From positions 1 to 63,883 of the forward strand of contig DATFYA010000058.1 of NCBI GenBank assembly GCA_035315345.1: a stretch of 63,883 nucleotides of DNA, in the 5' to 3' direction. Made by a program: the position numbers and the translations under genes. Shown here piece by piece: positions 50,750 to 58,630 of this stretch (its first letter is position 1; every line of letters begins with the position of its first letter). Under the pieces are notes generated by a model. That model was not told the origin of the DNA. It ran no database searches and saw only the letters and a program-made list of their open reading frames with translations. The stretch comes from Candidatus Methylomirabilota bacterium. GTDB lineage: Bacteria; Methylomirabilota; Methylomirabilia; Rokubacteriales; CSP1-6.

Positions 50750-52324
50750 ATGGCCCTCTCCATCGACCGGTCCGTGCGTCCCGAACTCGGCACCGCCTAT
50801 GCGCGACTCGAGGAGAAGATCCTGGAGCGGGACCAGGCCGCGGCCAGCGACATCTTCTACGACCTGGTGCGGGCCCGCGTGCCGATCCCCGAGCTGGTGG
50901 GGCAGATCGTGCGCATCCACGCGCCCTACACCCACGTGCCCTACCACCAGCGCCTCGACGACGGTGTGGTGCGCTTCGTCAACAACGACCACTGCCTGCT
51001 CAGCTCGCGGGCGGGCATCGACCTGCTGCCGCTGATGCCGCCCGAGCTGCGGTACTTGCCGTTCGCCCAGACCATCTGGTACGTGCCCACCGGGCTCGAC
51101 CCGTGGAATCAGCTGCTCGGCAAGATGCCCGGCCACTACGTGCGGCTCTACGAGATCAAGTTCGAGGGCAAGCCGCCCCTGCCCGAGGTGCACTGGCCGG
51201 ACCAGAGCCCGCTCGCCATCGAAGGCACCTGGTCGGAGAAGCTCAATAGCTGGCTCACCCTCGTGCAGCGCGGCGAGGTCATCAGCGCCTATCGGGTCTT
51301 CCTCGGCCTGTGGCAGGAGGCGATGGAGGATCCGGCGCGACGCAGCAGCCTGCTCGCCCAGCTCGTGTTCGCGGGCCTCATCGACGTGCAGGATCGCGTG
51401 CTCCACAACCGGTCCTACACCACCGGCCACAAGTCCTACCGCGCGCGCGCCGCCGCGGAGCTCGCTCGCGCGGTCGGCTGGGCGAACGCGCACCCCATCC
51501 TCTACGCGGGCGTGCCCGACATCGCGGTGGGGCCGCGCTGGTACTCGACCTACGAGATGGGCTGCCTGGTCGTCCAGAACCTGCTGGACAATCGCGACCG
51601 CGAGCTGCTCACCCACGATGACGCGCTCACCCCGGTGGAGTCGCTCGCGCTCCAGGAGGCGATCCTCAGCGGACAGGAGCCGGCCTTCATCGACCTGATC
51701 GTGGCGCTGCTCAAGACCGGCCGGGGCCACCGCCAGATCATCGACACCATCCAGCTCGCCTCCGCCCAGCTCATCATGGAGACCGGCGATCCCAACTCGT
51801 ACTCGATGCCCCAGCACAGCTACGAGTACTGCAACACGGTGCGCTGGTTCTTCGACACCTTCGAGCACCCGCACCGGCTGAAGCTCTTGTTCGTGGCCGC
51901 CGCCTTCGTCACCCGGGCCGCGCATCATCAGAAGCACACGCCGGGCAACCATCCGGTGAAGGTCGAGCCGCCAAAGGGCTCCGACGCGCTCACGCCGGCC
52001 GAGGTGCTGCGCCGCCTCGACGACGCCCTCGACGGCCTGCGCGCCTTCGAGGCCATGGACTGGACCGCCGCGTACCTGCGCTCCGGCGCCGACCGCGACG
52101 CGCTGGTGCAGACCCTCGCGGTGGGCGCGGTCAAGGCGGGCAACGACCCGCACAACCAGGAGCTGGGCATTTGTCTGCTCGACGATTACCGCCATTCCAC
52201 CGCGGCCGATCGCGACCGCCTGCTGCTCGCCTCGGCCAAGCACACCGCCGGCCACCGGAAATACGGCAGCCACCTCGACGCCTGGCGGCGCTACGCCGAC
52301 GCGTTCGGCCTCGCCCGCTCCTGA
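50750..52324 (+). CDS. Uncharacterised 524-aa His-rich helical protein
   Basis: I do not recognise a family with certainty. The protein is mostly helical and rich in conserved-looking histidines: HAPYTHVPYHQ, HNRSYTTGHKSYRA, QHSYEYCNTVRWFFDTFEHPH, RAAHHQKHTPGNH, KAGNDPHNQELGI and ASAKHTAGHRKYG. The layout recalls the long helical part of some Rieske-fused proteins in related genomes, which I recall only loosely. A metal- or haem-binding enzyme is possible. ATG 50750 follows AAAGGAG. Its last 37 bp are repeated at 53007. Confidence 0.75.
   Translation: MALSIDRSVRPELGTAYARLEEKILERDQAAASDIFYDLVRARVPIPELVGQIVRIHAPYTHVPYHQRLDDGVVRFVNNDHCLLSSRAGIDLLPLMPPELRYLPFAQTIWYVPTGLDPWNQLLGKMPGHYVRLYEIKFEGKPPLPEVHWPDQSPLAIEGTWSEKLNSWLTLVQRGEVISAYRVFLGLWQEAMEDPARRSSLLAQLVFAGLIDVQDRVLHNRSYTTGHKSYRARAAAELARAVGWANAHPILYAGVPDIAVGPRWYSTYEMGCLVVQNLLDNRDRELLTHDDALTPVESLALQEAILSGQEPAFIDLIVALLKTGRGHRQIIDTIQLASAQLIMETGDPNSYSMPQHSYEYCNTVRWFFDTFEHPHRLKLLFVAAAFVTRAAHHQKHTPGNHPVKVEPPKGSDALTPAEVLRRLDDALDGLRAFEAMDWTAAYLRSGADRDALVQTLAVGAVKAGNDPHNQELGICLLDDYRHSTAADRDRLLLASAKHTAGHRKYGSHLDAWRRYADAFGLARS
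52288..52324 (+). repeat. 37-bp direct repeat, copy A
   Basis: The final 37 bp of the 524-aa gene (encoding RYADAFGLARS and the stop) are identical to 53007-53043. The two copies bracket about 680 bp that carry the secreted-protein gene. Confidence 0.85.
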
Positions 52325-52589
52325 CGAGGCGATCCGCGTGACCCGCGGTCAATACCGCGGTGACCGAGGCGCGCGAGGCCGTGTTCGCTCATCTCGGCTG
52401 CCTCATGCTCTGGCGGGAGGGGTCCGTCCGAGTCGGCCGATCCGCTAGACCGATCCGACGCGCCGCGGTAGGCTGAATCCCGCCGGGTGTCGAGCCCCCA
52501 CATCCGACCATTTGCCCGAAGCGAGGCGCCTTCCCTTCGTGCCACCTTCGGGCTTTCATGGATACTCACCCGATAGCGGAGGTTCATCG
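52325..52589. other. Spacer upstream of the secreted-protein gene
   Basis: 265 bp with no supported gene. It holds short inverted strings around 52330-52380 (GACCCGCGGTC, ACCGCGGTGACC) and must contain the promoter of the gene at 52590; no clear consensus was found. Confidence 0.4.
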
Positions 52590-52955
52590 ATGACAAGACG
52601 CTCGCTGTTCTTCGTGATCGCCGCGTGCGGCCTTTCGTTCGCTCTCGCCGCGTCGGCCTCGGCCGAATGTGCGTGGGTGCTCTGGTCCCAGACGCACGAT
52701 CCCAAGCCGGGTGCGTGGATGCTCCAGACCGCATATCCCAACGTGGGCGACTGCACGAAGGCCATCGACCATCGGGAGAAGGAAGGTCGCAAAGCGACCT
52801 ACGTGATGGAAGACGGCCGCAAGATAAAAGGTGTCACCGACCGCCGGGCCCCGACCGATCTCTTCGTGCTGTACGGCCGAGACGCCAGCAACGGCGGCGT
52901 CGTCTGGCAATGCTTTCCCGAGACCATCGACCCGCGGGGGGCCAAGGCACGGTGA
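52590..52955 (+). CDS. Small secreted protein with three cysteines
   Basis: A 121-residue protein with a clear Sec signal (LFFVIAACGLSFALAASASA) and mature start ECAWVLWSQ. Mature cysteines lie in ECAW, GDCTK and WQCFP. Similar ECAWVLW-type secreted proteins occur in related genomes but have no known role. ATG 52590 is 7 bp after GCGGAGG. It lies between the two copies of the 37-bp repeat. Confidence 0.75.
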   Translation: MTRRSLFFVIAACGLSFALAASASAECAWVLWSQTHDPKPGAWMLQTAYPNVGDCTKAIDHREKEGRKATYVMEDGRKIKGVTDRRAPTDLFVLYGRDASNGGVVWQCFPETIDPRGAKAR

Positions 52956-53006
52956 CGCGGCCGTGTGCGGCTTGGCTGATCCCGCGCCGCCTCGGAACAA
53001 CGCTTC

Positions 53007-53043
53007 GCGCTACGCCGACGCGTTCGGCCTCGCCCGCTCCTGA
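53007..53043 (+). repeat. 37-bp direct repeat, copy B
   Basis: Exact copy of the 3' end of the 524-aa gene, including its TGA. The sequence before it is unrelated to that gene, so only the very end was duplicated. Confidence 0.85.
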
Positions 53044-53197
53044 GGAATCCGCCGACTCCCGCTTTCGGACTGAGCCGACGCGCGATCCGACGGGCGCCGC
53101 GGCGCTCCCGGCGCTGAGCGAGACGCGAACACGCGATTCCTCGCTCGGGCTAGCGCAGCGTGTTACCCTCGCCGGCATCCTTCCCCGGAGGTGCACG

Positions 53198-53953
53198 ATG
53201 AGACTCGCCACGTGGCTCACCGCGTCATTCCTGACGCTCTGTCCGTTCGTTGCCACCGATGCCGGCGCGGCCCTGATCGACCTGGGCCCCGGCGCGTTCA
53301 CGCCGCTCGCGCCGGTCATCACGTTCGACGAAGTGCCGGTCGAAACCGTAAATCCGTCGTTCACCTTCCCGAGCGTGCCGACGCTGGGTGACGTCACGGT
53401 GAGCTTCGCCGGGAATTTCGTGGGCCAGACCGCCGGCGGCGGCTTCCCCGTCACGCTCACCGATCACACACCGACCGGCCCCCTCGCTCTGGACGCCGCG
53501 TCACCGAACACGGTCACGGTGACCGATAGCGCGCCCGGCGCGACCAGTCCGGTCCTGAGCGGCAGCCCTCAATTCAACGGGCCGATCTCGATTTTCTTCA
53601 GTGTGCCGGTGGCCGGCGTTGGCCTGAAGGGCGGGTTCTTCGACGCGGTGAACAGCACCTCGATCGAGGCCTATGATGCCAACGGCAATGTGCTCGGGAG
53701 CATCAGCAACTCGGTTGAAGGGTTCGAGTTCTACGGCCTGGCCGATTCCACCGGCGGCAGCGTGATCAAGGGCATCTCGTTCTTCATCACCGGGAACGAG
53801 CCGTTCGGCTTTCAAATCGACAACGTGACCTTCGGCGCGGGCGACGTCATCAATCCGCCGACGCCGGTTCCCGAGCCGGCGACGCTGCTCCTGCTGGGCA
53901 GCAGCGCGGCCGGGCTCCTGGCCGTCGCGCGCCGGAGGAAGCGGGACCGTTAA
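53198..53953 (+). CDS. PEP-CTERM-anchored exported protein
   Basis: A 251-residue protein with a Sec signal (TASFLTLCPFVATDAGA), a beta-rich Thr/Gly/Asn body (ITFDEVPVETVNPSF, IDNVTFGAGDV) and a C-terminal PEP-CTERM signal: VPEPATLLLLGSSAAGLLAV then ARRRKR. Such proteins are sorted and cleaved by exosortase and usually end on the surface or in the biofilm matrix. No exosortase gene is in the window. ATG 53198 follows CGGAGG. Its stop is 13 bp before the selenoprotein candidate. Confidence 0.88.
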   Translation: MRLATWLTASFLTLCPFVATDAGAALIDLGPGAFTPLAPVITFDEVPVETVNPSFTFPSVPTLGDVTVSFAGNFVGQTAGGGFPVTLTDHTPTGPLALDAASPNTVTVTDSAPGATSPVLSGSPQFNGPISIFFSVPVAGVGLKGGFFDAVNSTSIEAYDANGNVLGSISNSVEGFEFYGLADSTGGSVIKGISFFITGNEPFGFQIDNVTFGAGDVINPPTPVPEPATLLLLGSSAAGLLAVARRRKRDR

Positions 53954-53966
53954 CCCGGTCCAAGGT

Positions 53967-54716
53967 ATGGTCGAGAAGGCCCGCGTCTACTACCGCCAGG
54001 GCTGAAGCTCCTGCGCCAAGACGAAAGAGTTGCTTTCGTCATGGGGAGTGGCCTTCGACGGGTTCGACGTCGAGGCCGAGCCGGCGCGCCGCGCTGATCT
54101 CCAGCGCTTCGGCGTGATGCGGGTGCCCGCCACCATCGTGGGCGACCGCGTCGTCCACGGCTGGAATCCCCAGGCGCTGGCCGAGCTGGTCGGCGTCGCC
54201 TATCGTGCCCCGCAGAAGCTCCCGCCCGCCCAGCTGGCCGAGCGAATGGACATGGTCCTGGCCGCCACCCAGCGCGCCATCCGCCAGGTGCCGCGCGAGC
54301 ACCTCGGCATGAAGTACCCCGAGCGCGATCGCACCGTGCACCAGCTGGGCTTCCACGTCTTCCGGGTCGCCGCGTCGTTCGTGGACACCCGCGAGCAGGG
54401 TCATCTCGACGGGACGTGGTTCGAGGAGAACGCGCCGGCCACGATGGCCGACGGCGAGGCGGTGGCGCGACACGGCGAGACGGTGCGCCGGCGGCTGCGC
54501 GCGTATTTCGGGAAGCCCGGCTGGTGCGACGGCGAGGTGAGCACCTACTACGGTCCGCAGTCGGCGCCCGAGCTCATGGAGCGCACGACGTGGCACTGCG
54601 CCCAGCATCTGCGGCAGATCTACTGGTTCCTCGATCAGATCGGCGTGGAGAAGGACGCCCCGCTCAGCGACGCGGATCTCGAGGGCTTGCCGTTCCCGAA
54701 GGACGTCTGGTCCTAG
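53967..54716 (+). CDS. Candidate selenoprotein: Sec-containing glutaredoxin-like domain fused to DinB-like domain
   Basis: Reading from ATG 53967 through the in-frame TGA at 54003-54005 gives 249 residues: VEKARVYYRQG-U13-S-S-C16-AKTKELL, a glutaredoxin-like start in which Sec takes the first Cys of CxxC. The domain continues to about residue 80 (VMRVPATIVGD, the cis-Pro segment). Residues 90-225 resemble DinB four-helix proteins with VHQLGFH and TTWHCAQHLRQ as metal ligands. A SECIS-type hairpin lies at 54016-54044. A standard call would start at TTG 54030, losing the motif. A redox or thiol-transfer role is inference. Confidence 0.8.
54016..54044 (+). promoter_or_regulatory. Candidate bacterial SECIS element
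   Basis: GACGAAAG (54020-54027), loop AGTTG (54028-54032), CTTTCGTC (54033-54040): 8 perfect pairs, extended by CCA/TGG past one A-A mismatch. The loop begins 22 nt after the TGA and has G at its second position, matching the known bacterial SECIS rules (loop 16-37 nt from UGA, G in the first two loop bases). The codons here (AAA, TTG, CTT, TCA) are AT-rich against the gene's GC-ending bias, as expected if RNA structure is selected. Confidence 0.75.
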
Positions 54717-55072
54717 CGCCCCTCACCCTAGCGCCCCTCACCCTGCCCTCTCCCCGGAGGGGAGAGGGGGAGACCGAGGCGTGGGACTCGCGGACGATCT
54801 GCTCGACCTTCTTCCAGCTCGGCCGGCCGTCGAGCCGCATGCCCACCCAGCCGCGCTTGCCCACGTAGGGCGGCACGAAGTAGCGCTTCGGGTCTGCGTA
54901 GACGAGGGCTTCCTGGGCGCCGAGCGGCATCGCCAGCCACACCGCCACGTGCGGCGCCCCGTGGTGATGGTTGTCGAGCGAGGCGAACATCTTGCCTCCC
55001 ACCCAGAACGTGGGGCTCGCCGTGCGAGACCTTCTCCGACGTCCCGGGCAGCGCCCGGCAGATGGCCCGCAA
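54664..55072 (-). pseudogene. MmcQ/YjbR-family gene with one-base frameshift
   Basis: The first part reads LRAICRALPGTSEKVSHGEP in one frame; the rest (GGKMFASLDNHHHGAPHVAV, FVPPYVGKRGWVGMRLDG, WKKVEQIVRE) is in the next. Removing one base from the GGGG run at 55012-55015 restores a normal YjbR-like protein (a DNA-binding-like double-wing fold). The start is unclear (TTG 55072 or CTG 55081). The C-terminus reads through the dispersed repeat into the 3' end of the selenoprotein gene. Real mutation or sequencing error cannot be separated here. Confidence 0.75.
54717..54772. repeat. Dispersed GC hairpin repeat, copy 4
   Basis: Carries the unit CCCCTCACCCTAGCG directly followed by CCCCTCACCCTGCCCTCTCC and GGAGGGGAGAGGGGG, so the leading half is doubled here. 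It lies right after the selenoprotein stop and is read as the tail of the MmcQ/YjbR frame. Confidence 0.75.
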
Positions 55073-55089
55073 GCGGGCCAGCGGCTCGG

Positions 55090-56040
55090 CTACGTCGTCA
55101 CGTGCCGGATGAACCGTTCGGGCGGGTTCTCGCCCCATTGGCTGACGAGCGCCTCCTCGGCGGAAAGCAGGTTCGATCCGCTGCGCGCGTTCAGTCGATC
55201 CGTGTCGGCCCAGCGCTCGTGCACGCGGCCCCACGGATCGGCCCAGTAGTCGTAGACCTGGCTGCCCAGCAGGTGCCGGCCCACGCCCCACATGTGGTCG
55301 TACTTGCCGAGCCGGATCAGGTACTCGTGGTCCTTGAACACCGCGTCCACGTCGGGCACCTCGAACGAGACGTGGTTCATGCCGGCCCGCTCGTTGTGCA
55401 CGCAGAAGAGCGTGTGGTGATCGGTGTACTCGTCACCGCGATCGCAGCGGTTGAAGGAGCCGATGAGGTTCTCCTTCTGGCCCGCGTACACGTCGTCGGA
55501 GCCGATGAAGCCGAGGGTGTCGCGGAACCACTGCACGGTCTCCCGCACCTTCGGCGTGCCCATCACCCCGTGGCCGATGCGCTTGATCGGCGTCGGCGAC
55601 TTGCGCAGCCGCATGAGGGTGCCCGCGCGCCGCAGCGGCTCGGGCCCGGTGTTCATCGGGGTGACATCCACCGCGATCGGCGGCAGCTGCTCGAGCCCCC
55701 AGATCACCTCGATCTGGTAGCCGTTCGGCTCCCGCAGCCGCACCCGCTTGCCCCCGCCCGGCTCGTCGATGGACTCGACGCTCGAGGCGCCGGGCACCGT
55801 GGCCACCCGGGTCAGATCCTCCTCGCTGGCCGCGTGGTAGGCGAAGCCCACGAAGCCGGCGTCGGGCGCCTTCTCGGTGACGTGGAGGTGGTGAGCCGGA
55901 TCGGTGCCGCGCATGTAGAGCGCGGTCGGCGTGCGCGCGGCCCGGATCAGGCCGAAGTGGGTGAGGAACTCCTCCATCGCGTCCAGGTCCGGCGCGTGCA
56001 GGCGGGCCCAGGCCAGGTCTCGTACCTTGATCGTCGGCAT
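55090..56040 (-). CDS. VOC-family protein, two domains (extradiol dioxygenase-like)
   Basis: A 316-residue vicinal oxygen chelate protein: domain one from about residue 8 (WARLHAPDLDAMEEFLTHF) and domain two from about 155 (HGVMGTPKVRETVQWFRDTL, MNHVSFEVPDVDAVFKDHEY, YDYWADPWGRVHERW). The H...H...E order fits type I extradiol ring-cleavage dioxygenases and relatives. ATG 56040 follows GAGGAG; eight earlier codons are rejected. The YjbR remnant follows immediately downstream. Confidence 0.85.
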   Translation of the reverse strand: MPTIKVRDLAWARLHAPDLDAMEEFLTHFGLIRAARTPTALYMRGTDPAHHLHVTEKAPDAGFVGFAYHAASEEDLTRVATVPGASSVESIDEPGGGKRVRLREPNGYQIEVIWGLEQLPPIAVDVTPMNTGPEPLRRAGTLMRLRKSPTPIKRIGHGVMGTPKVRETVQWFRDTLGFIGSDDVYAGQKENLIGSFNRCDRGDEYTDHHTLFCVHNERAGMNHVSFEVPDVDAVFKDHEYLIRLGKYDHMWGVGRHLLGSQVYDYWADPWGRVHERWADTDRLNARSGSNLLSAEEALVSQWGENPPERFIRHVTT

Positions 56041-56056
56041 CGGTGTCTCCTCGTTT

Positions 56057-56093
56057 CCCCTCACCCTGCCCTCTCCCCGGGAGGAGAGGAAGA
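56057..56093. repeat. Dispersed GC hairpin repeat, copy 5
   Basis: CCCCTCACCCTGCCCTCTCC followed by CCGGGAGGAGAGGAAGAG, same family as the other four copies. It separates the MetE-like gene's stop from the VOC start on the same strand. Confidence 0.7.
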
Positions 56094-56097
56094 GTGG

Positions 56098-57255
56098 TCA
56101 GCCCGCGAAGGTGAAGCGCGGGTCGGCGGCGGGAATCTCCGCCTCCGGCAGCTTCAGCTCGCGGCGCACGATATTGGCGCCCAGGTTGATGGCCACGCTC
56201 TTGTAGAACGCGATGCGCCGCGCGAGCCCCTCCCGTCCGAAGCCGCAGTCGGTGGAGAGGATCAGCCGCTCCGGCGGCACGTACTCGAGCGCCCGCCGGA
56301 TCAGATCGGCCACGATCTCGGGCGGCTCCACCGCCGCGGTCGAATGGTTCACCACCCCGATCGCGATCTTCTTGTCGGTGCGATGCCGCGCGAGGAGCGG
56401 GAGGTCCCGGCCGTTGGTGGAGGCGCACTCCAGCGTGAGCACGTCCGCGTGGGTGGCGAGCAGGTACGGCAGCGACCGCTCGTACGACGGGCGATCCCAG
56501 TGCAGCGGCTGCTGGTTGGGATTGCCCCAGCAGGTGTGCAGCCAGACCTCGGTGTCGAGGCCGGCGATCTCGCGGTTCACCGCCTCGGTATAGAACTCCA
56601 GATCCTTGTCGGACGCGCCGGCGGCGCCCCCGATGTGATGCTGCGGCTCCTCGATCTGGATGACCCGGCAGCCCGACGCCGCGACCTCCTTCAGCTCGGC
56701 GTTGAAGATGTCGGCGAGGGCCAGGATCACGTCACGGTCGCTGCCGTAGTGGCGGTTGACCAGCATCTTGGCGAGCGACTGGGCGGTGATCGCGCCGAAC
56801 TTCACCGGCCGGGTCGAGAGCCGCTGGGCCGCCTTGAAGAGGGCGGCGTACTGCAGCCCCGCGCCCGCGAGGGGGGCGCCCACCACCGCTGGCTGGTAGG
56901 CCTCCATGACCTCGTAGAGGATATGACCCGGCCGCAGCGCCCGCCAGCCGCCGCCGGTGGAGCGGTCCTGCGCGCCGGTGATGCCGCGCAGGCGCTCGAT
57001 CACGTAGTAGAACCACGACTTGCCGCCCACCGTGAGGTCGAAGCGCGAATCGCCGTCGGTGACGATGTCGAGTCCGGCCATCTCCTGCTCGCGCACCAGG
57101 CACGTCACCGCGTCGAGATACTGCTCGCGGAAGCGCGAGTCGCCCAGGGCGTCCTTGAACCCACGGCCGCGCAGCTCCTCGGTGAACCAGTGGGGACGCG
57201 GGTAGGAGCCGGTGATCGTGGTGGGCAGGACGAGATCGCGGGTCGCGTTGAGCAT
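56098..57255 (-). CDS. Cobalamin-independent methionine synthase-like protein (MetE C-terminal type)
   Basis: A 385-residue barrel of the MetE/UROD-like superfamily: TTITGSYPRPHWFTEELRGR, DIVTDGDSRFDL, QIEEPQHH, zinc ligands in LHTCWGNPNQQ and STDCGFGREGLARR. It corresponds to the catalytic C-terminal domain of MetE without the N-terminal half, as in archaeal-type and core-MetE proteins, and could transfer methyl groups from an unknown donor. ATG 57255; 18 earlier codons lack support. Divergent from the binding-protein gene at 57375. Confidence 0.87.
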   Translation of the reverse strand: MLNATRDLVLPTTITGSYPRPHWFTEELRGRGFKDALGDSRFREQYLDAVTCLVREQEMAGLDIVTDGDSRFDLTVGGKSWFYYVIERLRGITGAQDRSTGGGWRALRPGHILYEVMEAYQPAVVGAPLAGAGLQYAALFKAAQRLSTRPVKFGAITAQSLAKMLVNRHYGSDRDVILALADIFNAELKEVAASGCRVIQIEEPQHHIGGAAGASDKDLEFYTEAVNREIAGLDTEVWLHTCWGNPNQQPLHWDRPSYERSLPYLLATHADVLTLECASTNGRDLPLLARHRTDKKIAIGVVNHSTAAVEPPEIVADLIRRALEYVPPERLILSTDCGFGREGLARRIAFYKSVAINLGANIVRRELKLPEAEIPAADPRFTFAG

Positions 57256-57302
57256 GGCTGAGACTCTGCCGACGCGTCTTCGCCGTGTCAAGCCCGGCGC
57301 GG

Positions 57303-57331
57303 TTGACAAATCCGGGCGCGCTCCCTACTGT
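57303..57331 (+). promoter_or_regulatory. Sigma-70-type promoter of the binding-protein gene
   Basis: TTGACA (57303-57308), 17-bp spacer, TACTGT (57326-57331), 44 bp before ATG 57375, in the 119-bp divergent region. Confidence 0.5.
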
Positions 57332-57374
57332 AGCGGCCCAAGACTCCGCATCGTCCCGGCCAGGAGGCCAATCC

Positions 57375-58610
57375 ATGCGCAGACGACAGTTCCTGATGGC
57401 GATGACCGGAGCGGCGGCCGCCGCGACGGTGCGACCGGCGCGCGCGGCCGACCCGATCCGTATCGGATACTTCGGGCCGCTCACCGGCAACTTCTCGCAG
57501 ACCGGCAAGGACATGACCGACGGCTTCAACCTCTTCTGGGAAGAGGTGGGCAACAAGGTGGCCGGCCGCGAGGTGAAGGTCATCGTCGAGGATTCGGATC
57601 CCGAGCCGACCGGCGCGCTCACCAAGATCCGGCGGCTCGTCGAGCAGGAGAAGGTGCACACCCTTGCCGGCGGCCTGCTCGCCGCCACCGGCTATGCGGT
57701 CGCGCCCTACGTCGAGCAGAACAAGATCCCCACGATCTACCCGGTGACCGCGCCCGACGACATCACCCAGCGCAAGCCGGTCCGCTGGATCGTTCGCACC
57801 TCGTTCACGAGCAGCCAGGCCACCCATCCCCTCGGCGACTACGCCTACAAGCAGATGAACCTCCGACGCGTGGCCACCATCAGCATGGACTACGCCTTCG
57901 GCTGGGAATCCAACGCGGGCTTCCAGCGCGTCTTCGAGGACCTGGGGGGCAAGGTGGTGCAGCGCATCTGGACCCCGCTGACCATCCAGGACTACTCGCC
58001 CTACCTGGCGTCGCTCAAGAAGGACATCGACGGCGTCTACGCCTGCCACACCGGCGGCCTGTCGCCGCGCTTCATCAAGACGTGGAGCGACGTCGGCCTC
58101 AAGGGCAAGATCCCGCTCATCGGCATCGGCACCCTCACCGACGAGAACGTGCTCAAGGGCATGGGCGACGAGTCGCTCGGGGTCATCACCTCGCTCATCT
58201 ACAGCAGCGCGCTCGACACCCCGGCCAACCGGAAGTTCTCGGCGGCCTACGAGAAGCGCTACAACCGCGCCACCTCGCTCTACTCCGCGGAGGGCTACAC
58301 CGGCGCGCGCTGGTACTACGAGGCGCTGAAGGCCATCAACGGCGAGGTGGAGAACAAGGAGAAGTTCCTGGCCGCGCTCCGCAAGGTGTCGATCACCGAA
58401 GACCCTCGTGGCCCGATGAAGATGGACGACCTGGGCAACGCGAGCCAGAACGTCTACATCCGCAAGGTGGAGCGGGTCGGGGGCAAGCTGCAGAACACGG
58501 TCATCCACACCTATCCGAACGTCTCGCAGTTCTGGACCTACAAGCAGGAGGAGTACCTGAAGCTGCCGGTCTACGACCGCAACAACCCCCCGTGCAAGTT
58601 CTGCGACTAG
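57375..58610 (+). CDS. Branched-chain amino-acid-type ABC substrate-binding protein (Tat signal)
   Basis: A 411-residue Peripla_BP_6/LivK-like protein. The N-terminus RRRQFLMAMTGAAAAATVRP is a twin-arginine-type signal; the mature part has IRIGYFGPLTGNFSQTGKDM, VEDSDPEPTGALTKIRRLVE and HTYPNVSQFWTYKQEEYLK. It ends with CKFCD. ATG 57375 follows AGGAGG. A paralogue follows 20 bp downstream; no permease or ATPase genes are nearby. Ligand unknown; aromatic or amino acids are typical. Confidence 0.9.
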   Translation: MRRRQFLMAMTGAAAAATVRPARAADPIRIGYFGPLTGNFSQTGKDMTDGFNLFWEEVGNKVAGREVKVIVEDSDPEPTGALTKIRRLVEQEKVHTLAGGLLAATGYAVAPYVEQNKIPTIYPVTAPDDITQRKPVRWIVRTSFTSSQATHPLGDYAYKQMNLRRVATISMDYAFGWESNAGFQRVFEDLGGKVVQRIWTPLTIQDYSPYLASLKKDIDGVYACHTGGLSPRFIKTWSDVGLKGKIPLIGIGTLTDENVLKGMGDESLGVITSLIYSSALDTPANRKFSAAYEKRYNRATSLYSAEGYTGARWYYEALKAINGEVENKEKFLAALRKVSITEDPRGPMKMDDLGNASQNVYIRKVERVGGKLQNTVIHTYPNVSQFWTYKQEEYLKLPVYDRNNPPCKFCD

Positions 58611-58630
58611 CGCGGGCCGGACGCTCGTCC

